Shown here in pieces: positions 19,510 to 28,071 of a DNA stretch of 64,000 bases. Position 1 is the first letter of the stretch. Each line of letters opens with the position of its first letter. A model generated the notes under the pieces. The model was not told the DNA's origin, searched no databases, and worked only from the letters and a program-made list of their open reading frames with translations. The DNA is from Trujillonella endophytica (GTDB lineage Bacteria > Actinomycetota > Actinomycetes > Mycobacteriales > Geodermatophilaceae): the NCBI RefSeq assembly GCF_900110555.1, contig NZ_FOEE01000004.1, positions 204,064-268,063 on the forward strand, given 5' to 3'. Made by a program: the position numbers and the translations under genes.

Positions 19510-20604
19510 CTAGTCGACGAGCTCGGCCAGCTGGGCCTTGAGCGCACGCTCGACCCGGTCGGCGTGCACGTTCATGTTGCGCACCGAGGTGCCCAGGTCG
19601 GCCGAGAGCTGGGTCTTGGTCAGCCCGCCCCACGTCGTCAGGTACCAGGTGGCCCAGCCCAGCACGTTCGGCTGGCCGGCCCGCTGCTCGCGGCGGGCGG
19701 TCGGGTCGGGCGCGCAGGCGGCGGTCAGGGCGTGGGACAGCAGGGTCTGCTCGGCCTCGCCCATGATCTCGTCGGGCGCCTCGTGGCTGTCGGGGATGAG
19801 GATCTCGGCGGCGTCGGGCGCGCCGTCCAGCGACTGCAGGTTGCGCAGCCCGTTGAGGGTGGCGACCGTCTGCGAGTTGCGCCGCAGGGTGGCCACGCTC
19901 TGCCCCATGTAGGCGGCGAGCTCCTTCTCCGAGGGCCGCCGCTGGTGCTCGGCGAGGAAGGCCGCGACGGCCTTCTGCTGCTTGTTCTCCGTGTCGGCGG
20001 CGGTGCGCCCGTGGGCGGCGCGCCCCAGGTCGTGTACCCACTTCGACAGCTGGGTGGCGAGGAACGCGCCGAACGGCACGGACTTGCTCTCGTCGAACTG
20101 CCCGACGGCCTTGAGGATCCACTCGTAGACCTGCTGGGTGAGGTCGTCGGAGTCGGGCAGGTGCATCCGGATGGTGCTCATGTTGCGCTGCAGGCGCTTG
20201 AGGCTGACCGGGGCGTAGTGCCGGCACAGCTCGTCGAGGAAGGACGGCGGCAGGTCGCGGGGGGCGCGGCGGCGGACGTCGGTCTCGGCGCGCAGGCCCA
20301 CGGTCGTGATGCCGCGGCCGGCGCACCAGGCGCGCACCCAGTCGGCGAGCACGGAGCCCTGGCCGGGGTCGCCGTCGACGCGGTACAGCCCCTCGCCGGA
20401 GTCGAAGCTGACGGCGACCCGGTCGGGCAGGGCGGCCCGGAACTCCTCCAGCGGCAGTTCGCGGTCGACGCGGAAGTGGACCCGGTCGCGCGGGGTGATC
20501 GGGACCCGGGCGAAGCCCTCGGCCTCGGGGATCCCCCCGAAGACCAGGGGCTGGCGGACGCGGGCGGCGGGGTCGACGGCGGTCGAACCGGTGGGACTGG
20601 TCAC
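19510..20604 (-). CDS. Divergent sigma-70-family-like protein near the flagellar locus
   Basis: A 364-residue protein with an RNA polymerase sigma layout but weak sequence conservation. Residues about 122-197 resemble region 2 (LKRLQRNMSTIRMHL, DSDDLTQQVYEWILKAVGQF, FGAFLATQLSKWVHDLGRA). Residues 210-243 resemble region 3 (AVAAFLAEHQRRPSEKELAAYMGQSVATLRR). Residues 316-360 resemble region 4 (LGWATWYLTTWGGLTKTQLSADLGTSVRNMNVHADRVERAL). The first 110 residues are an extra domain with no recognised family. It lies 49 nt downstream of an unknown gene and next to csrA-fliW, so a role in motility regulation is a reasonable guess only. Confidence 0.7.
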   Translation of the reverse strand: MTSPTGSTAVDPAARVRQPLVFGGIPEAEGFARVPITPRDRVHFRVDRELPLEEFRAALPDRVAVSFDSGEGLYRVDGDPGQGSVLADWVRAWCAGRGITTVGLRAETDVRRRAPRDLPPSFLDELCRHYAPVSLKRLQRNMSTIRMHLPDSDDLTQQVYEWILKAVGQFDESKSVPFGAFLATQLSKWVHDLGRAAHGRTAADTENKQQKAVAAFLAEHQRRPSEKELAAYMGQSVATLRRNSQTVATLNGLRNLQSLDGAPDAAEILIPDSHEAPDEIMGEAEQTLLSHALTAACAPDPTARREQRAGQPNVLGWATWYLTTWGGLTKTQLSADLGTSVRNMNVHADRVERALKAQLAELVD

Positions 20605-20653
20605 GGATGCTCCAGGCGAGGCGTCGGGGAAGAGGTGCTTCGCGGCGGGCGGG

Positions 20654-21154
20654 TCAGGAGAGGGCGTACTCGGCGGCGCGGGGGGCAGGGACGTCGGCGC
20701 CGACCCCGAGGCTGGCCATCAGGCCGGCGGCGGCGGCGCGCTCGACGGGGCCCGGCTCGGCGGAGTAGACCGGCATGTGGTCGTACAGCGAGGTGAACAG
20801 CTCGCTGACGAACGCGTAGGCCGCCTGCGCCTGCGGCGAGAAGCGAGCCACGCCGGCGCGCGGGCCGAGCTCGACACCCACGGTGACGCGCACGGTGCGC
20901 TCGTCCTTGCCCAGCCCGCTCACCGAGACGGCGACGTCGGGATGCGCGGCCGCCAGGGCGGCCAGGCCGGCCAGGCAGCGGCGGGCCGACCCGCGCCGGG
21001 GGCGCAGGGCGACGTACACGACGACCGTGTCCGCCTCCTCGGCCGCATCGGCTGCGAGGAGAGCATCGGTGTCCGACGCCTCGAGGACCTCGTCGGACGA
21101 GGTCGTCAGGTCGACGGTCCCGGCCGTGACGGCCGGGTCTGCGCTGCGGTACAT
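20654..21154 (-). CDS. Hypothetical protein upstream of the sigma-like gene
   Basis: A 166-residue protein, no family recognised. The start MYRSADPAV at 21154 is preceded by AAGGGGG on the minus strand; the frame is open upstream to 21313 but overlaps the csrA terminator hairpin. It has an alpha/beta look (TVVVYVALRPRRGSARRCLAGLAALAAAHPDVAVSVSGL, TVRVTVGVELG) followed by a helical FSPQAQAAYAFVSELFTSLYDHMPVY. It is probably co-transcribed with the sigma-like gene 49 nt downstream and may modulate it, but nothing in the sequence proves that. Confidence 0.65.
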   Translation of the reverse strand: MYRSADPAVTAGTVDLTTSSDEVLEASDTDALLAADAAEEADTVVVYVALRPRRGSARRCLAGLAALAAAHPDVAVSVSGLGKDERTVRVTVGVELGPRAGVARFSPQAQAAYAFVSELFTSLYDHMPVYSAEPGPVERAAAAGLMASLGVGADVPAPRAAEYALS

Positions 21155-21298
21155 GGAATCGCCCCCTTGTCGTGCTTGGGGGCAACTCTGGCGGACGACG
21201 ACGGCGACACGGGAACAACACTCGCTGTGCCAACGCCATCGTGCGGGGTGCACTTCGGCAGTTCTTGCCTGTGTCGTGGCACCGAGCACGCCCAGCCG

Positions 21299-21332
21299 CC
21301 TCGTCGTGGGCAACTATCACCAAACGACGAGG
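21299..21332 (-). terminator. Hairpin downstream of csrA
   Basis: CCTCGTCGT (21299-21307) and ACGACGAGG (21324-21332) form a 9-bp perfect stem with a partly paired 16-nt loop, 20 nt after the csrA stop. It probably ends the flgN-flgK-flgL-fliW-csrA transcript. Confidence 0.65.
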
Positions 21333-21352
21333 GGCCGGGCCGTGCACATCCG

Positions 21353-21637
21353 TCAGGTCGCGGGGGCCTCCGGAGCCCTCGCGGCGCTCCCCTCGGCCGG
21401 CGAGGCCGACGCGGCCGGCGCGAAGGCGGCCAGCGCACCCAGGGTGTCGGCGGTGACCTGCGCCGCGAGGAGGTTGGCCTCGGCGATCTGCCGGTAGACC
21501 TCCTCGCGATGGATGGTCACCTCGCGGGGCGCCTTGAAGCCCAGCCGGACGGTGCCGCCGCGCACCTCGACGACGTGCACCTCGATGTCGTCTCCGATGC
21601 GGATCGTCTCGCCGACGCTGCGGGTCAAGGTGAGCAT
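21353..21637 (-). CDS. csrA: Carbon storage regulator CsrA (RNA-binding translational repressor)
   Basis: A 94-residue protein. Residues 1-60 are the CsrA dimer fold: MLTLTRSVGETIRIGDDIEV, VRLGFKAPREVTIHREEVY, with the conserved RNA-contact Arg/Leu of the first strand and a VHREE-like motif in place of VHRKE. About 30 Ala/Pro-rich residues follow, an extension longer than the usual 60-75-residue family. It is the last gene of the flgN-flgK-flgL-fliW-csrA operon; FliW is its protein antagonist. A likely target is the fliC leader at 28114-28165. Confidence 0.95.
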   Translation of the reverse strand: MLTLTRSVGETIRIGDDIEVHVVEVRGGTVRLGFKAPREVTIHREEVYRQIAEANLLAAQVTADTLGALAAFAPAASASPAEGSAARAPEAPAT

Positions 21638-21699
21638 GTGAACCCCTCCATGGGTTGTCGTGGCCTCCGTGGCGCCCCGCCGTGCGGGGGTCTCTGTCG

Positions 21700-22104
21700 T
21701 TATCGGCGCAGTGGCCGCCGGATGGGATGTGCGCTGTCGTTCAGGACCACCTGCGTGGCCCGCCAGGTGGCCGGGTTGATCACGACCGGTGCCCGCAGGT
21801 TGGCCGTGGCGGCCGCCGGCCCCTCCGCGGGAACCGTCACGAGACAGAACAGCTGCGCCTCCGCCGGGTCGGTCAGGCCGAGGTCGGCGCAGACCGACCG
21901 CGGCAACTCGGGCGCGTAGTCCGGGAAGTACCGGGCCGGGGCGATGGCCAGGAACCGCGGACCTTCGGCGTCGAGCGACTGCAGCCAGTAGAGGAGCCCG
22001 TCGCCGTCCGCCGTGACGAGCACGTAGTCACGGTGGTCGGGGAAGCCGGGCACCGGCTGGACCATGCCCAGCAGGGGCATCGTCGCGACGGGGGCGAGCG
22101 TCAC
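21700..22104 (-). CDS. fliW: Flagellar assembly factor FliW
   Basis: A 134-residue protein with the FliW pattern LLGMVQPVPGFPDHRDYVLV, LLYWLQSLDAEGPRFLAI, FPDYAPELP, FCLVTVPAE and LRAPVVINPATWRATQVVL. In Bacillus, FliW binds CsrA when free of flagellin and is released by secretion-coupled flagellin levels. Gene order flgL-fliW-csrA is the same as in Bacillus. 62 nt separate it from csrA and 58 nt from flgL. Confidence 0.92.
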   Translation of the reverse strand: MTLAPVATMPLLGMVQPVPGFPDHRDYVLVTADGDGLLYWLQSLDAEGPRFLAIAPARYFPDYAPELPRSVCADLGLTDPAEAQLFCLVTVPAEGPAAATANLRAPVVINPATWRATQVVLNDSAHPIRRPLRR

Positions 22105-22162
22105 GCGGTGCCTCCCTGCCGGTCGCGGGCGGGGGCGGTGGGCGCCGAGGGGCGGGCGGCGG

Positions 22163-23080
22163 TCACCGGAGGTAGTCCACGAGCGAGGGCTGGATGGCCT
22201 TGGCGGTCGCCGACAGCGCCGCCTCGTAGCCGACCTTCGTCAGGTTCAGTTCCATGATCGTCCGGGGCAGGTCGATCTCCTCGACCTCGCTGAGCTGGCT
22301 CTTGAGCGTCAGCTGCCGGTCCAGGTTGATCTGCTTGGCCGACTCCATCCGGGCCGACCGGCTGCCGATGTCGGCCGCTGCGGTGAGCAGCCGGTTGATC
22401 GCGACGTCGAGGTCGGCGAGGTCGGTGTCCAGGTCGCCGGCGCCGGCCGGGGTCCTGACGTGGGCGGCCAGGTCACCGACGAGGGCGAACAGGTCCCGGC
22501 CGTCGGCCGGGTCGCCGAAGGCCTCCAGGCCGGTGATGTCGACGCGGATCTGCTCGGTGTCCGACACCCGCCGCAGCTGGCCGACCGGGATGCCCGAGGC
22601 GGGGTCCGCGACCGGCACGCCGACGAACGTGCCATCCGCGTCGTAGGCCGCCTTTCCGGCGGTCGCGCCACCGAAGACGGGCCGGCCGTTCACGGTCTGG
22701 TTCGCGACCCCGATCATGCTCTCGCGCAGCGACGCCAGCTCCGTGGCGATGGCCGTGCGCGAGGCGTCGGACATGGCGCCGCCGTTGAGGCCCTGGACGG
22801 CGAGGTCCCGCACGCGCCGGACCTGCGTCAGCATCGTCTCGAGCGAGGAGTCGGAGGAGGCCAGCCAGCCCGTGCCGTCGGAGATGTTGCGGGCCTGCTG
22901 GGTGACGGCGCTCGTGTCCTGGCGGACCTGCATCGCCCGGTTGGTGCCCGTGGGCGAGTCCGACGGCGCGCTGATGAGCCGGCCGGACGTGAGCTGCTGC
23001 TGCAGCTTCGAGACCCGGTCGAGGTTCTGGTTGAGCCCGAGGAGGCTCGTCTGGGCGATGGCCCGCTGGGTGACGCGCAT
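22163..23080 (-). CDS. flgL: Flagellar hook-associated protein 3 (hook-filament junction)
   Basis: A 305-residue flagellin-like junction protein. N-terminal VTQRAIAQTSLLGLNQNLDRVSKLQQQLTSGR matches the D0/D1 start, and the C-terminal MESAKQINLDRQLTLKSQLSEVEEIDLPRTIMELN with LVDYLR matches the closing helix. The central part is variable. It lies 8 nt downstream of flgK. It would be exported by the flagellar T3SS and sit between FlgK and the filament. Confidence 0.95.
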   Translation of the reverse strand: MRVTQRAIAQTSLLGLNQNLDRVSKLQQQLTSGRLISAPSDSPTGTNRAMQVRQDTSAVTQQARNISDGTGWLASSDSSLETMLTQVRRVRDLAVQGLNGGAMSDASRTAIATELASLRESMIGVANQTVNGRPVFGGATAGKAAYDADGTFVGVPVADPASGIPVGQLRRVSDTEQIRVDITGLEAFGDPADGRDLFALVGDLAAHVRTPAGAGDLDTDLADLDVAINRLLTAAADIGSRSARMESAKQINLDRQLTLKSQLSEVEEIDLPRTIMELNLTKVGYEAALSATAKAIQPSLVDYLR

Positions 23081-23088
23081 CGGTCAGG

Positions 23089-24501
23089 TCACCGCCCCAC
23101 GATGCCGGTGCTGCGGATGAGCGTCTCGAGCGCCTCGTCGATCGCGGTGACCATGCGGGCCGCCGCCGAGTAGGCGTGCTGGAACGACATCATGTTGGTC
23201 ATCTCCTCGTCGAGGTTGACGCCGGAGACGCTCTCGCGGGCGGCGTCGACCTGGTCCCGGACCACCGTCTGGACGGCCAGGTCGCGCTTCGCGACGCCGG
23301 AGACCACACCGAGGCCGACGATCATCTCCCGGTACGCGGCGTCCACTCCGCCGGGATCCAGGCTGAGCTCGTACATGGCGTCGGCGTTGTTGCCGTTGGC
23401 GGAGGGCGTGACGCCGTCCGGGCCGACGCCGGCGGCGGCGATCCGGTCCGGGCTGGTCACCCGAACGGTCAGGTTGGCGGCGGTGATCGTGCCGGCGCCG
23501 GTGGGCGTTCCGAGCAGCGGCCCGCCGGGCGCGCCGGTGAGGTCGAAGCCCGCGGCGTGCTGGGTGTTGAGCGTGCCGGCCAGGCTCTGCGCGAAGGTGT
23601 CCAGCCCGCCCAGGTACTGCGGGATCAGGTCGCCGAGCACCGCGAGCTGTCCCTCGGCCGTGCCGCCGACCTGCAGCCGGGACCCGCCGGGCAGCATCAC
23701 CAGGCGGGGCTTGTCCGCGGTCGCGCCGGCCGAGCCCGTGGCCCCGTCCAGCCGCACGGCGGTCGCGACGTTGCCGTTGACCAGGGTGCTGCCCCCGACG
23801 GAGACGACGACGGTGCCGTCCTCCCCGGCGGTCGAGGTCGCGCCGACGCTGGCCGCGAGGGAGGAGACCAGCTTGTCCCGCTCGTCGGCGAGTTCGTTGG
23901 CGGGGAGCCCGCCGTTCGTGGCGAGCTGGATCTTCTGGTTGAGGTCGGCGATCGACGTGGCGGTCGTGTTCACGTCGTGGACGAGGGTCTGCAGGGCGTC
24001 GCGGGTGTCCTCCCACTGCTTGTCCAGGGAGGTGGCCGTGCTGCGGACTCCCGCCGCCAGCGTCTGGAGGCGCTCGATCACCTGGCCGCGCGCCGCCGAG
24101 ACCAGCGGCGTGTTGGCCACGTCGCTGAAGCCGGCCCAGACGTCGGCGAGCATGCTCTGGATGCCGGTGTCGCCGGGCTCCCGGAAGGCGCTCTCGATCG
24201 ACGCGAGAGCGCTGCTGGTCACGGTCAGCCGGGCGCTGTTCGCCGACTCCAGCCGGCCCCGGGCCTCGAGGAAGGCGTCGCGGATGCGGATGACGTTGTT
24301 GGAGTCGACGCCGGACCCGATGCCGTCGCTCACGGCGTGGATGGCCGGCGTCACCGCGCCGTTCAGGGCGGTGAGCTCCACCCGCTGGCGGGAGTAGCCG
24401 TCGGTGTTGACGTTCGCGATGTTCTGACCGGTGACGTCCATGCCGCGCTGGGCGGCCCAGAGGGCCGTCGTGGCCCGGCTCAGTCCGCTGAAAGTACTCA
24501 C
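23089..24501 (-). CDS. flgK: Flagellar hook-associated protein 1
   Basis: A 470-residue first hook-filament junction protein. The GTG start at 24501 gives the classical N-terminus STFSGLSRATTALWAAQRGMDVTGQNIANVNTDGYSRQRVEL. It ends with the conserved SGVNLDEEMTNMMSFQHAYSAAARMVTAIDEALETLI. The GTG overlaps the TGA of flgN (GTGA), so chaperone and client are translationally coupled. Export is through the flagellar T3SS. Confidence 0.96.
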   Translation of the reverse strand: MSTFSGLSRATTALWAAQRGMDVTGQNIANVNTDGYSRQRVELTALNGAVTPAIHAVSDGIGSGVDSNNVIRIRDAFLEARGRLESANSARLTVTSSALASIESAFREPGDTGIQSMLADVWAGFSDVANTPLVSAARGQVIERLQTLAAGVRSTATSLDKQWEDTRDALQTLVHDVNTTATSIADLNQKIQLATNGGLPANELADERDKLVSSLAASVGATSTAGEDGTVVVSVGGSTLVNGNVATAVRLDGATGSAGATADKPRLVMLPGGSRLQVGGTAEGQLAVLGDLIPQYLGGLDTFAQSLAGTLNTQHAAGFDLTGAPGGPLLGTPTGAGTITAANLTVRVTSPDRIAAAGVGPDGVTPSANGNNADAMYELSLDPGGVDAAYREMIVGLGVVSGVAKRDLAVQTVVRDQVDAARESVSGVNLDEEMTNMMSFQHAYSAAARMVTAIDEALETLIRSTGIVGR

Positions 24502-24983
24502 AGGGCTCCGTCCAAGGTGACCGCGCGGTTCGAGCCCGCGGTGGCGCGACCCGTCGCGCCGTAGGTGCCCACCGCGGGCGCGCGCTCGGACAGCAGCGCC
24601 TCGTCCAGGGCGGCCAGTCCGCCCTCGATCAGCTCGCGGTTGCTCTCGGAGAGGGCCCGCAGCTCGGTGACCAGCAGCAGGAGACCCTCGTGGTGCTTGC
24701 CGAACAGGTCGTTCCACGGCGCCGGCGCCGCCTCGGCCACGTGCCGCAGCGAGGGGTTGGCGTCCAGGCCGAGCTTCACCGCGATGGCCTCGGTGACGGC
24801 GGCCCGCTCGACCTCGAGCGTGCGCAGCTGGTCGAGGACCACCTCGATCTCGTGCGCGATGCGGGCCAGCCAGCGGGTCTTGCCGGAGACGATCAGGTAC
24901 TGCTTCTCCTCCGCCTTGAACAGCAGCAGATCCAGCAGCTCCTGCTCGCGCCAGAGCAATGTCGACAGGTGTTGGTAGTCCAC
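24498..24983 (-). CDS. flgN: FlgN-type export chaperone
   Basis: A 161-residue all-helical protein starting VDYQHLSTLLWREQELLDLLLFKAEEKQYLIVSG, typical of FlgN, and running through coiled segments to LSESNRELIEGGLAALDEALL. The GTG at 24983 is preceded by GGGAGG; the frame is open to 25064 but that part is not FlgN-like. FlgN keeps FlgK and FlgL unfolded for export; both are the next genes. First gene of the minus-strand operon, divergent from fliA. Confidence 0.85.
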   Translation of the reverse strand: MDYQHLSTLLWREQELLDLLLFKAEEKQYLIVSGKTRWLARIAHEIEVVLDQLRTLEVERAAVTEAIAVKLGLDANPSLRHVAEAAPAPWNDLFGKHHEGLLLLVTELRALSESNRELIEGGLAALDEALLSERAPAVGTYGATGRATAGSNRAVTLDGAL

Positions 24984-25086
24984 GTCCCCACCGCCTCCCT
25001 CGTCCGTCGCGGGCGCCAGCGGCCCACGTGCTTCGCAGACGAGGCTTCGGCATCCGGCGAACAACCCTCAAGCCGAGGGGCGCACG

Positions 25087-26076
25087 TTGTCAGATCTTCG
25101 CCGTCGGCCGGTGGTGCCGATCACCGCCGCACGTGCCGAGAAGGAGATCGTGCGAGCAGCCCGATCTCCGGCGAACGAGCGAGCCCCGGCCGCCCCCTCC
25201 TCCCGATCGCCCGGGGCGGTGGACGCCCTGGTGACCGAACACCTCCCGCTGTGTTCGTTCGCCGTCAACGCGGTCGCCTCCCGCATCTCCCTGCCCTCCC
25301 ACGTCAGCCGCGAGGACCTGCTGTCGTGCGCGAAGGTGGCCCTGGTGGAGGTCGCGCGGCGGTTCGACCCCGGCGCCGGCGCGACCTTCGCCACCTATGC
25401 CCTGCCGCGCCTGCAGGGCGCGGTGCTCGACGAGCTGCGCTCCGGTGACTGGGCGAGCCGCTCGGTCCGGGCAGCGGCCCGCCGCACCGACGCGGCCGCC
25501 GACGCGCTGACGATCACCCTGGGCCGTCCCCCGACGCGCGAGGAGCTCGCCGAGAGCCTCGGGGTGCGCCGCGGGGACCTCGACAACCTCCAGGTCGACG
25601 TCCACCGCGCGGTCATGGTCAGCATCGACGCCGAGACCGGCGCCGAGGGCTCGGGCGGCCTCGACCTGCCCGACCCCGGCGAGTCGCCCGAGCGGGCCGT
25701 GCTGCGCGTCGAGCGGGCCCGGTACCTCCAGCAGGCGATCCGGGAGCTGCCCGACCGGCTCGACGAGGTCGTCGAGCGGAATTTCTTCGGCGGCGAATCG
25801 CTCACCGAGATCGCCGAGGACCTCGGCGTGACGCTCTCCCGGGTCTCGCAGATGCGGGCCCGCGCGCTGACGCTCCTGCACGCGGCGATGAGCGAGGTGT
25901 GGGAGGGCCGGAGCGTTCCGGCCGACGGCGGGGTCCGGGCCCGCAACCAGCAGCGCTCCTACGTCGACCGTGTCGCCGCGCGGAACGCGCCGCCGGCCTC
26001 GGTCCCGGTCGCCGTCCCCTCCCCCCGCCCGGCATGGGTGACCGCCCAGCGCTACGGCGTCTCCCGGCCCGCCTGA
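25087..26076 (+). CDS. fliA: Flagellar sigma factor (sigma-28 / FliA type)
   Basis: A 329-residue sigma factor. Region 2 lies at about 45-125 (LVTEHLPLCSFAVNAVASRISLP, EDLLSCAKVALVEVARRFDP, FATYALPRLQGAVLDELRSGDW). Region 3 follows with LGRPPTREELAESLGV. Region 4 is LQQAIRELPDRLDEVVERNFFGGESLTEIAEDLGVTLSRVSQM. A tail of about 65 disordered residues is unusual. The TTG start at 25087 is uncertain; GTGs at 25111 and 25150 are possible. It would direct transcription from the CTCAAG-N15-GCCG promoters at fliC and flbD. No FlgM gene is seen in the window. Confidence 0.9.
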   Translation: MSDLRRRPVVPITAARAEKEIVRAARSPANERAPAAPSSRSPGAVDALVTEHLPLCSFAVNAVASRISLPSHVSREDLLSCAKVALVEVARRFDPGAGATFATYALPRLQGAVLDELRSGDWASRSVRAAARRTDAAADALTITLGRPPTREELAESLGVRRGDLDNLQVDVHRAVMVSIDAETGAEGSGGLDLPDPGESPERAVLRVERARYLQQAIRELPDRLDEVVERNFFGGESLTEIAEDLGVTLSRVSQMRARALTLLHAAMSEVWEGRSVPADGGVRARNQQRSYVDRVAARNAPPASVPVAVPSPRPAWVTAQRYGVSRPA

Positions 26077-26129
26077 CGCGGCCCGGCCACGACCGTTCCG
26101 TCCGAACCCCACCGCAGGAGTACAGCCCC

Positions 26130-26915
26130 GTGGAACGACATGACCTGCTGGCGCAGCTGCACCAGCTGATCCAGCCGCGCAACTACCTCGAGATCGGCGT
26201 GGACACCGGGCAGAGCCTCGGCCTCTCCCGGGTACCGAGCATCGGCATCGACCCGGCCTTCCACATCACCGAGGTGCTGGACACCGACGTCCAGCTGGTC
26301 CGGTCGACCAGCGACGACTACTTCCGGGACAACAACCCGACGGAGCGGCTGGGCGGCCACGCGATCGACCTGGCCTTCATCGACGGCATGCACTGGGCCG
26401 AGTACGCCCTCCGCGACTTCATCTACGTCGAGTCCTACACCGCCGCCACGAGCGTCGTCGTCATCGACGACGCGCTGCCCCGGAACGTCGCCGAGGCGGC
26501 CCGTGACCGCTACACCGCCGCGTGGACCGGCGACGTGTTCAAGGTGACCCGCGCGCTCCGGCGGCTGCGGCCCGACCTCGTCGTGCTCGAGGTGGACACC
26601 GAGCCCACCGGCACCCTCGTGGTGCTGCTCCCCGACGCGAGCTCGTCCGTCCTGGTCCAGAAGTACCCGGGACTGGAGGCCTCGATGACCGGCGCCACCG
26701 ACCCGCAGGCCGTCCCCGACCGCGTCCTGCGGCGCACCGAGGCGGTGGATCCGGCACTCCTGCTCGACTGCACGTGGTGGGACACGCTCGTGCGCGAGCG
26801 CCGGGGCGATCTCCCTCCGGGCTCGCTGGCGGCCACGCTCGCCGGTCAGGACTGGGCGGCTCTGCGGCCCATCGGCCGGGAGCTGGCCTCCGCCGCTCCC
26901 GCCGCCGGCCGCTGA
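26130..26915 (+). CDS. Class I SAM-dependent methyltransferase-like protein
   Basis: A 261-residue Methyltransf_24-like protein. PRNYLEIGVDTGQSLGL corresponds to the SAM-binding motif I; IDLAFIDGMHWAEYALRDF and VVVIDDALPRNV are typical of this family. GTG at 26130 follows GCAGGAG at 26115-26121. It sits between fliA and a glycosyltransferase directly ahead of fliC, suggesting modification of flagellin or of its glycan. The substrate is unknown. Confidence 0.78.
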   Translation: MERHDLLAQLHQLIQPRNYLEIGVDTGQSLGLSRVPSIGIDPAFHITEVLDTDVQLVRSTSDDYFRDNNPTERLGGHAIDLAFIDGMHWAEYALRDFIYVESYTAATSVVVIDDALPRNVAEAARDRYTAAWTGDVFKVTRALRRLRPDLVVLEVDTEPTGTLVVLLPDASSSVLVQKYPGLEASMTGATDPQAVPDRVLRRTEAVDPALLLDCTWWDTLVRERRGDLPPGSLAATLAGQDWAALRPIGRELASAAPAAGR

Positions 26916-26956
26916 CCGCTACCGCCGGGCCGATCCCAGAGAAGAGGTCGTCGACC

Positions 26957-28027
26957 ATGAAGGTCCTGATGATGAACGCGGGCCACCTCGGCTCGGACTA
27001 CTACCGGGTCAACGAGCCCGTCCGGGTCGTGCACGAGGCCGGGCTGGGCGTGGACGTGACCGTCAGCCGGGGCCTGGCGACGACCATGCGTCCCACCGGT
27101 GGGAACGAGCCGGTGGTGGACGACGTCGATGCCCAGGGCGCCGACGTCGTGGTGCTCCAGCTCCCCAAGACCGCGCAGATGCTGCAGTGCATCCACGTGC
27201 TCCAGGCCCAGGGTGTCGCCGTCGTCGTCGAGATGGACGACCTGCTGACGGGAGTCGCGTACGGCTCCGCCGGCTACGACGCCCTGGTCCGCAAGGGCAT
27301 GGGGCGCCAGGCGCTGGAGTGCGCGCGGGCCGCCGATCTCGTGACGACGACGACGCCCGCGCTCCTGGCGGAGTACGCGCCGCACGGTCGCGGGGTGGTG
27401 ATCCCCAACGCGATCCCGCGCCGCGTCGCCGAGCTGCCGCCGGCCTACGAGCGCGACCCCGAGGTGGTCACCGTCGGCTGGGCGGGCAGCGTGGCCGGGC
27501 ACCCCTACGACCTGCAGGAGATGGGGTCCGGGCTCCAGCAGGCGCTGGACCGGACCCGCGACCGGAGCCGCTTCGTCGTCCTGGGTCAGAAGTGGGACGT
27601 CCAGGACCGGCTCCGCCTGTCGGAGGACCCGCCGGAGATCCCGTGGATCGACGACGTCGACGCGTACACGACCCTCATCGGCGACGTGTTCGACGTCGGG
27701 ATCGCGCCGCTGCGGATCGACCGGTTCAACACCTGCAAGAGCTGGCTGAAGAACCTGGAGTACGCCGCGCGGGGCGTCTACTGCGTCCGCTCGCCGAGCG
27801 CCGAGTACGAGCGCCTGGGCCTGGGCCGGCGCGCCCGTGCACCCAAGGACTGGGCCAAGGCCCTCACCGTGGCGATCGAGGACCCCGAGCGGCGCCGCGA
27901 GCAGGCAGCGCGGGACCGTGCCGTGGTCCTCGACCGCCACCTCACCGAGTACACCGCCGGGAGCTGGGTGGCTGCCTGGCAGCGGGCCGCCGAGAACCGC
28001 GACCTGGCCCGGCGCAAGGGCGCGTAG
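26957..28027 (+). CDS. Glycosyltransferase (GT-B fold) adjacent to flagellin
   Basis: A 356-residue glycosyltransferase-like protein. The N-terminal Rossmann half includes VDVTVSRG and VVVEMDDLLTGVAYGS; the C-terminal half includes TVGWAGSVAGHPYDLQEM, WIDDVDAYTTLIGDVFDVGIAPLRIDRFNTCKSWLKNLEYAARG, the usual donor-binding region of GT1/GT4-like enzymes. It lies 41 nt after the methyltransferase and is separated from fliC by a terminator hairpin and promoter. Flagellin glycosylation is inferred from position. Confidence 0.78.
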   Translation: MKVLMMNAGHLGSDYYRVNEPVRVVHEAGLGVDVTVSRGLATTMRPTGGNEPVVDDVDAQGADVVVLQLPKTAQMLQCIHVLQAQGVAVVVEMDDLLTGVAYGSAGYDALVRKGMGRQALECARAADLVTTTTPALLAEYAPHGRGVVIPNAIPRRVAELPPAYERDPEVVTVGWAGSVAGHPYDLQEMGSGLQQALDRTRDRSRFVVLGQKWDVQDRLRLSEDPPEIPWIDDVDAYTTLIGDVFDVGIAPLRIDRFNTCKSWLKNLEYAARGVYCVRSPSAEYERLGLGRRARAPKDWAKALTVAIEDPERRREQAARDRAVVLDRHLTEYTAGSWVAAWQRAAENRDLARRKGA

Positions 28028-28044
28028 CGACCCGACGGGGTGAC

Positions 28045-28068
28045 AACGGCGGGAATTTGTCCGCCGTT
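28045..28068 (+). terminator. Terminator ahead of the fliC promoter
   Basis: AACGGCGG-gaatttgt-CCGCCGTT, an 8-bp perfect stem with 8-nt loop 18 nt after the glycosyltransferase stop and 4 nt before the fliC -35 element. It insulates fliC from upstream transcription. Confidence 0.65.
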
Positions 28069-28071
28069 CGG

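Noticed and set aside
21694-21712. GCCGATAA on the minus strand ahead of csrA as a sigma-28 -10
   Set aside because: It is the end of the fliW coding region, including its stop, and no CTCAAG or TAAA lies 15 nt upstream.
25066-25096. CTCAAG between flgN and fliA as a sigma-28 promoter of fliA
   Set aside because: The -35 half is present but the -10 position reads GTCAGATC without GCCG, and the fliA start itself is uncertain.
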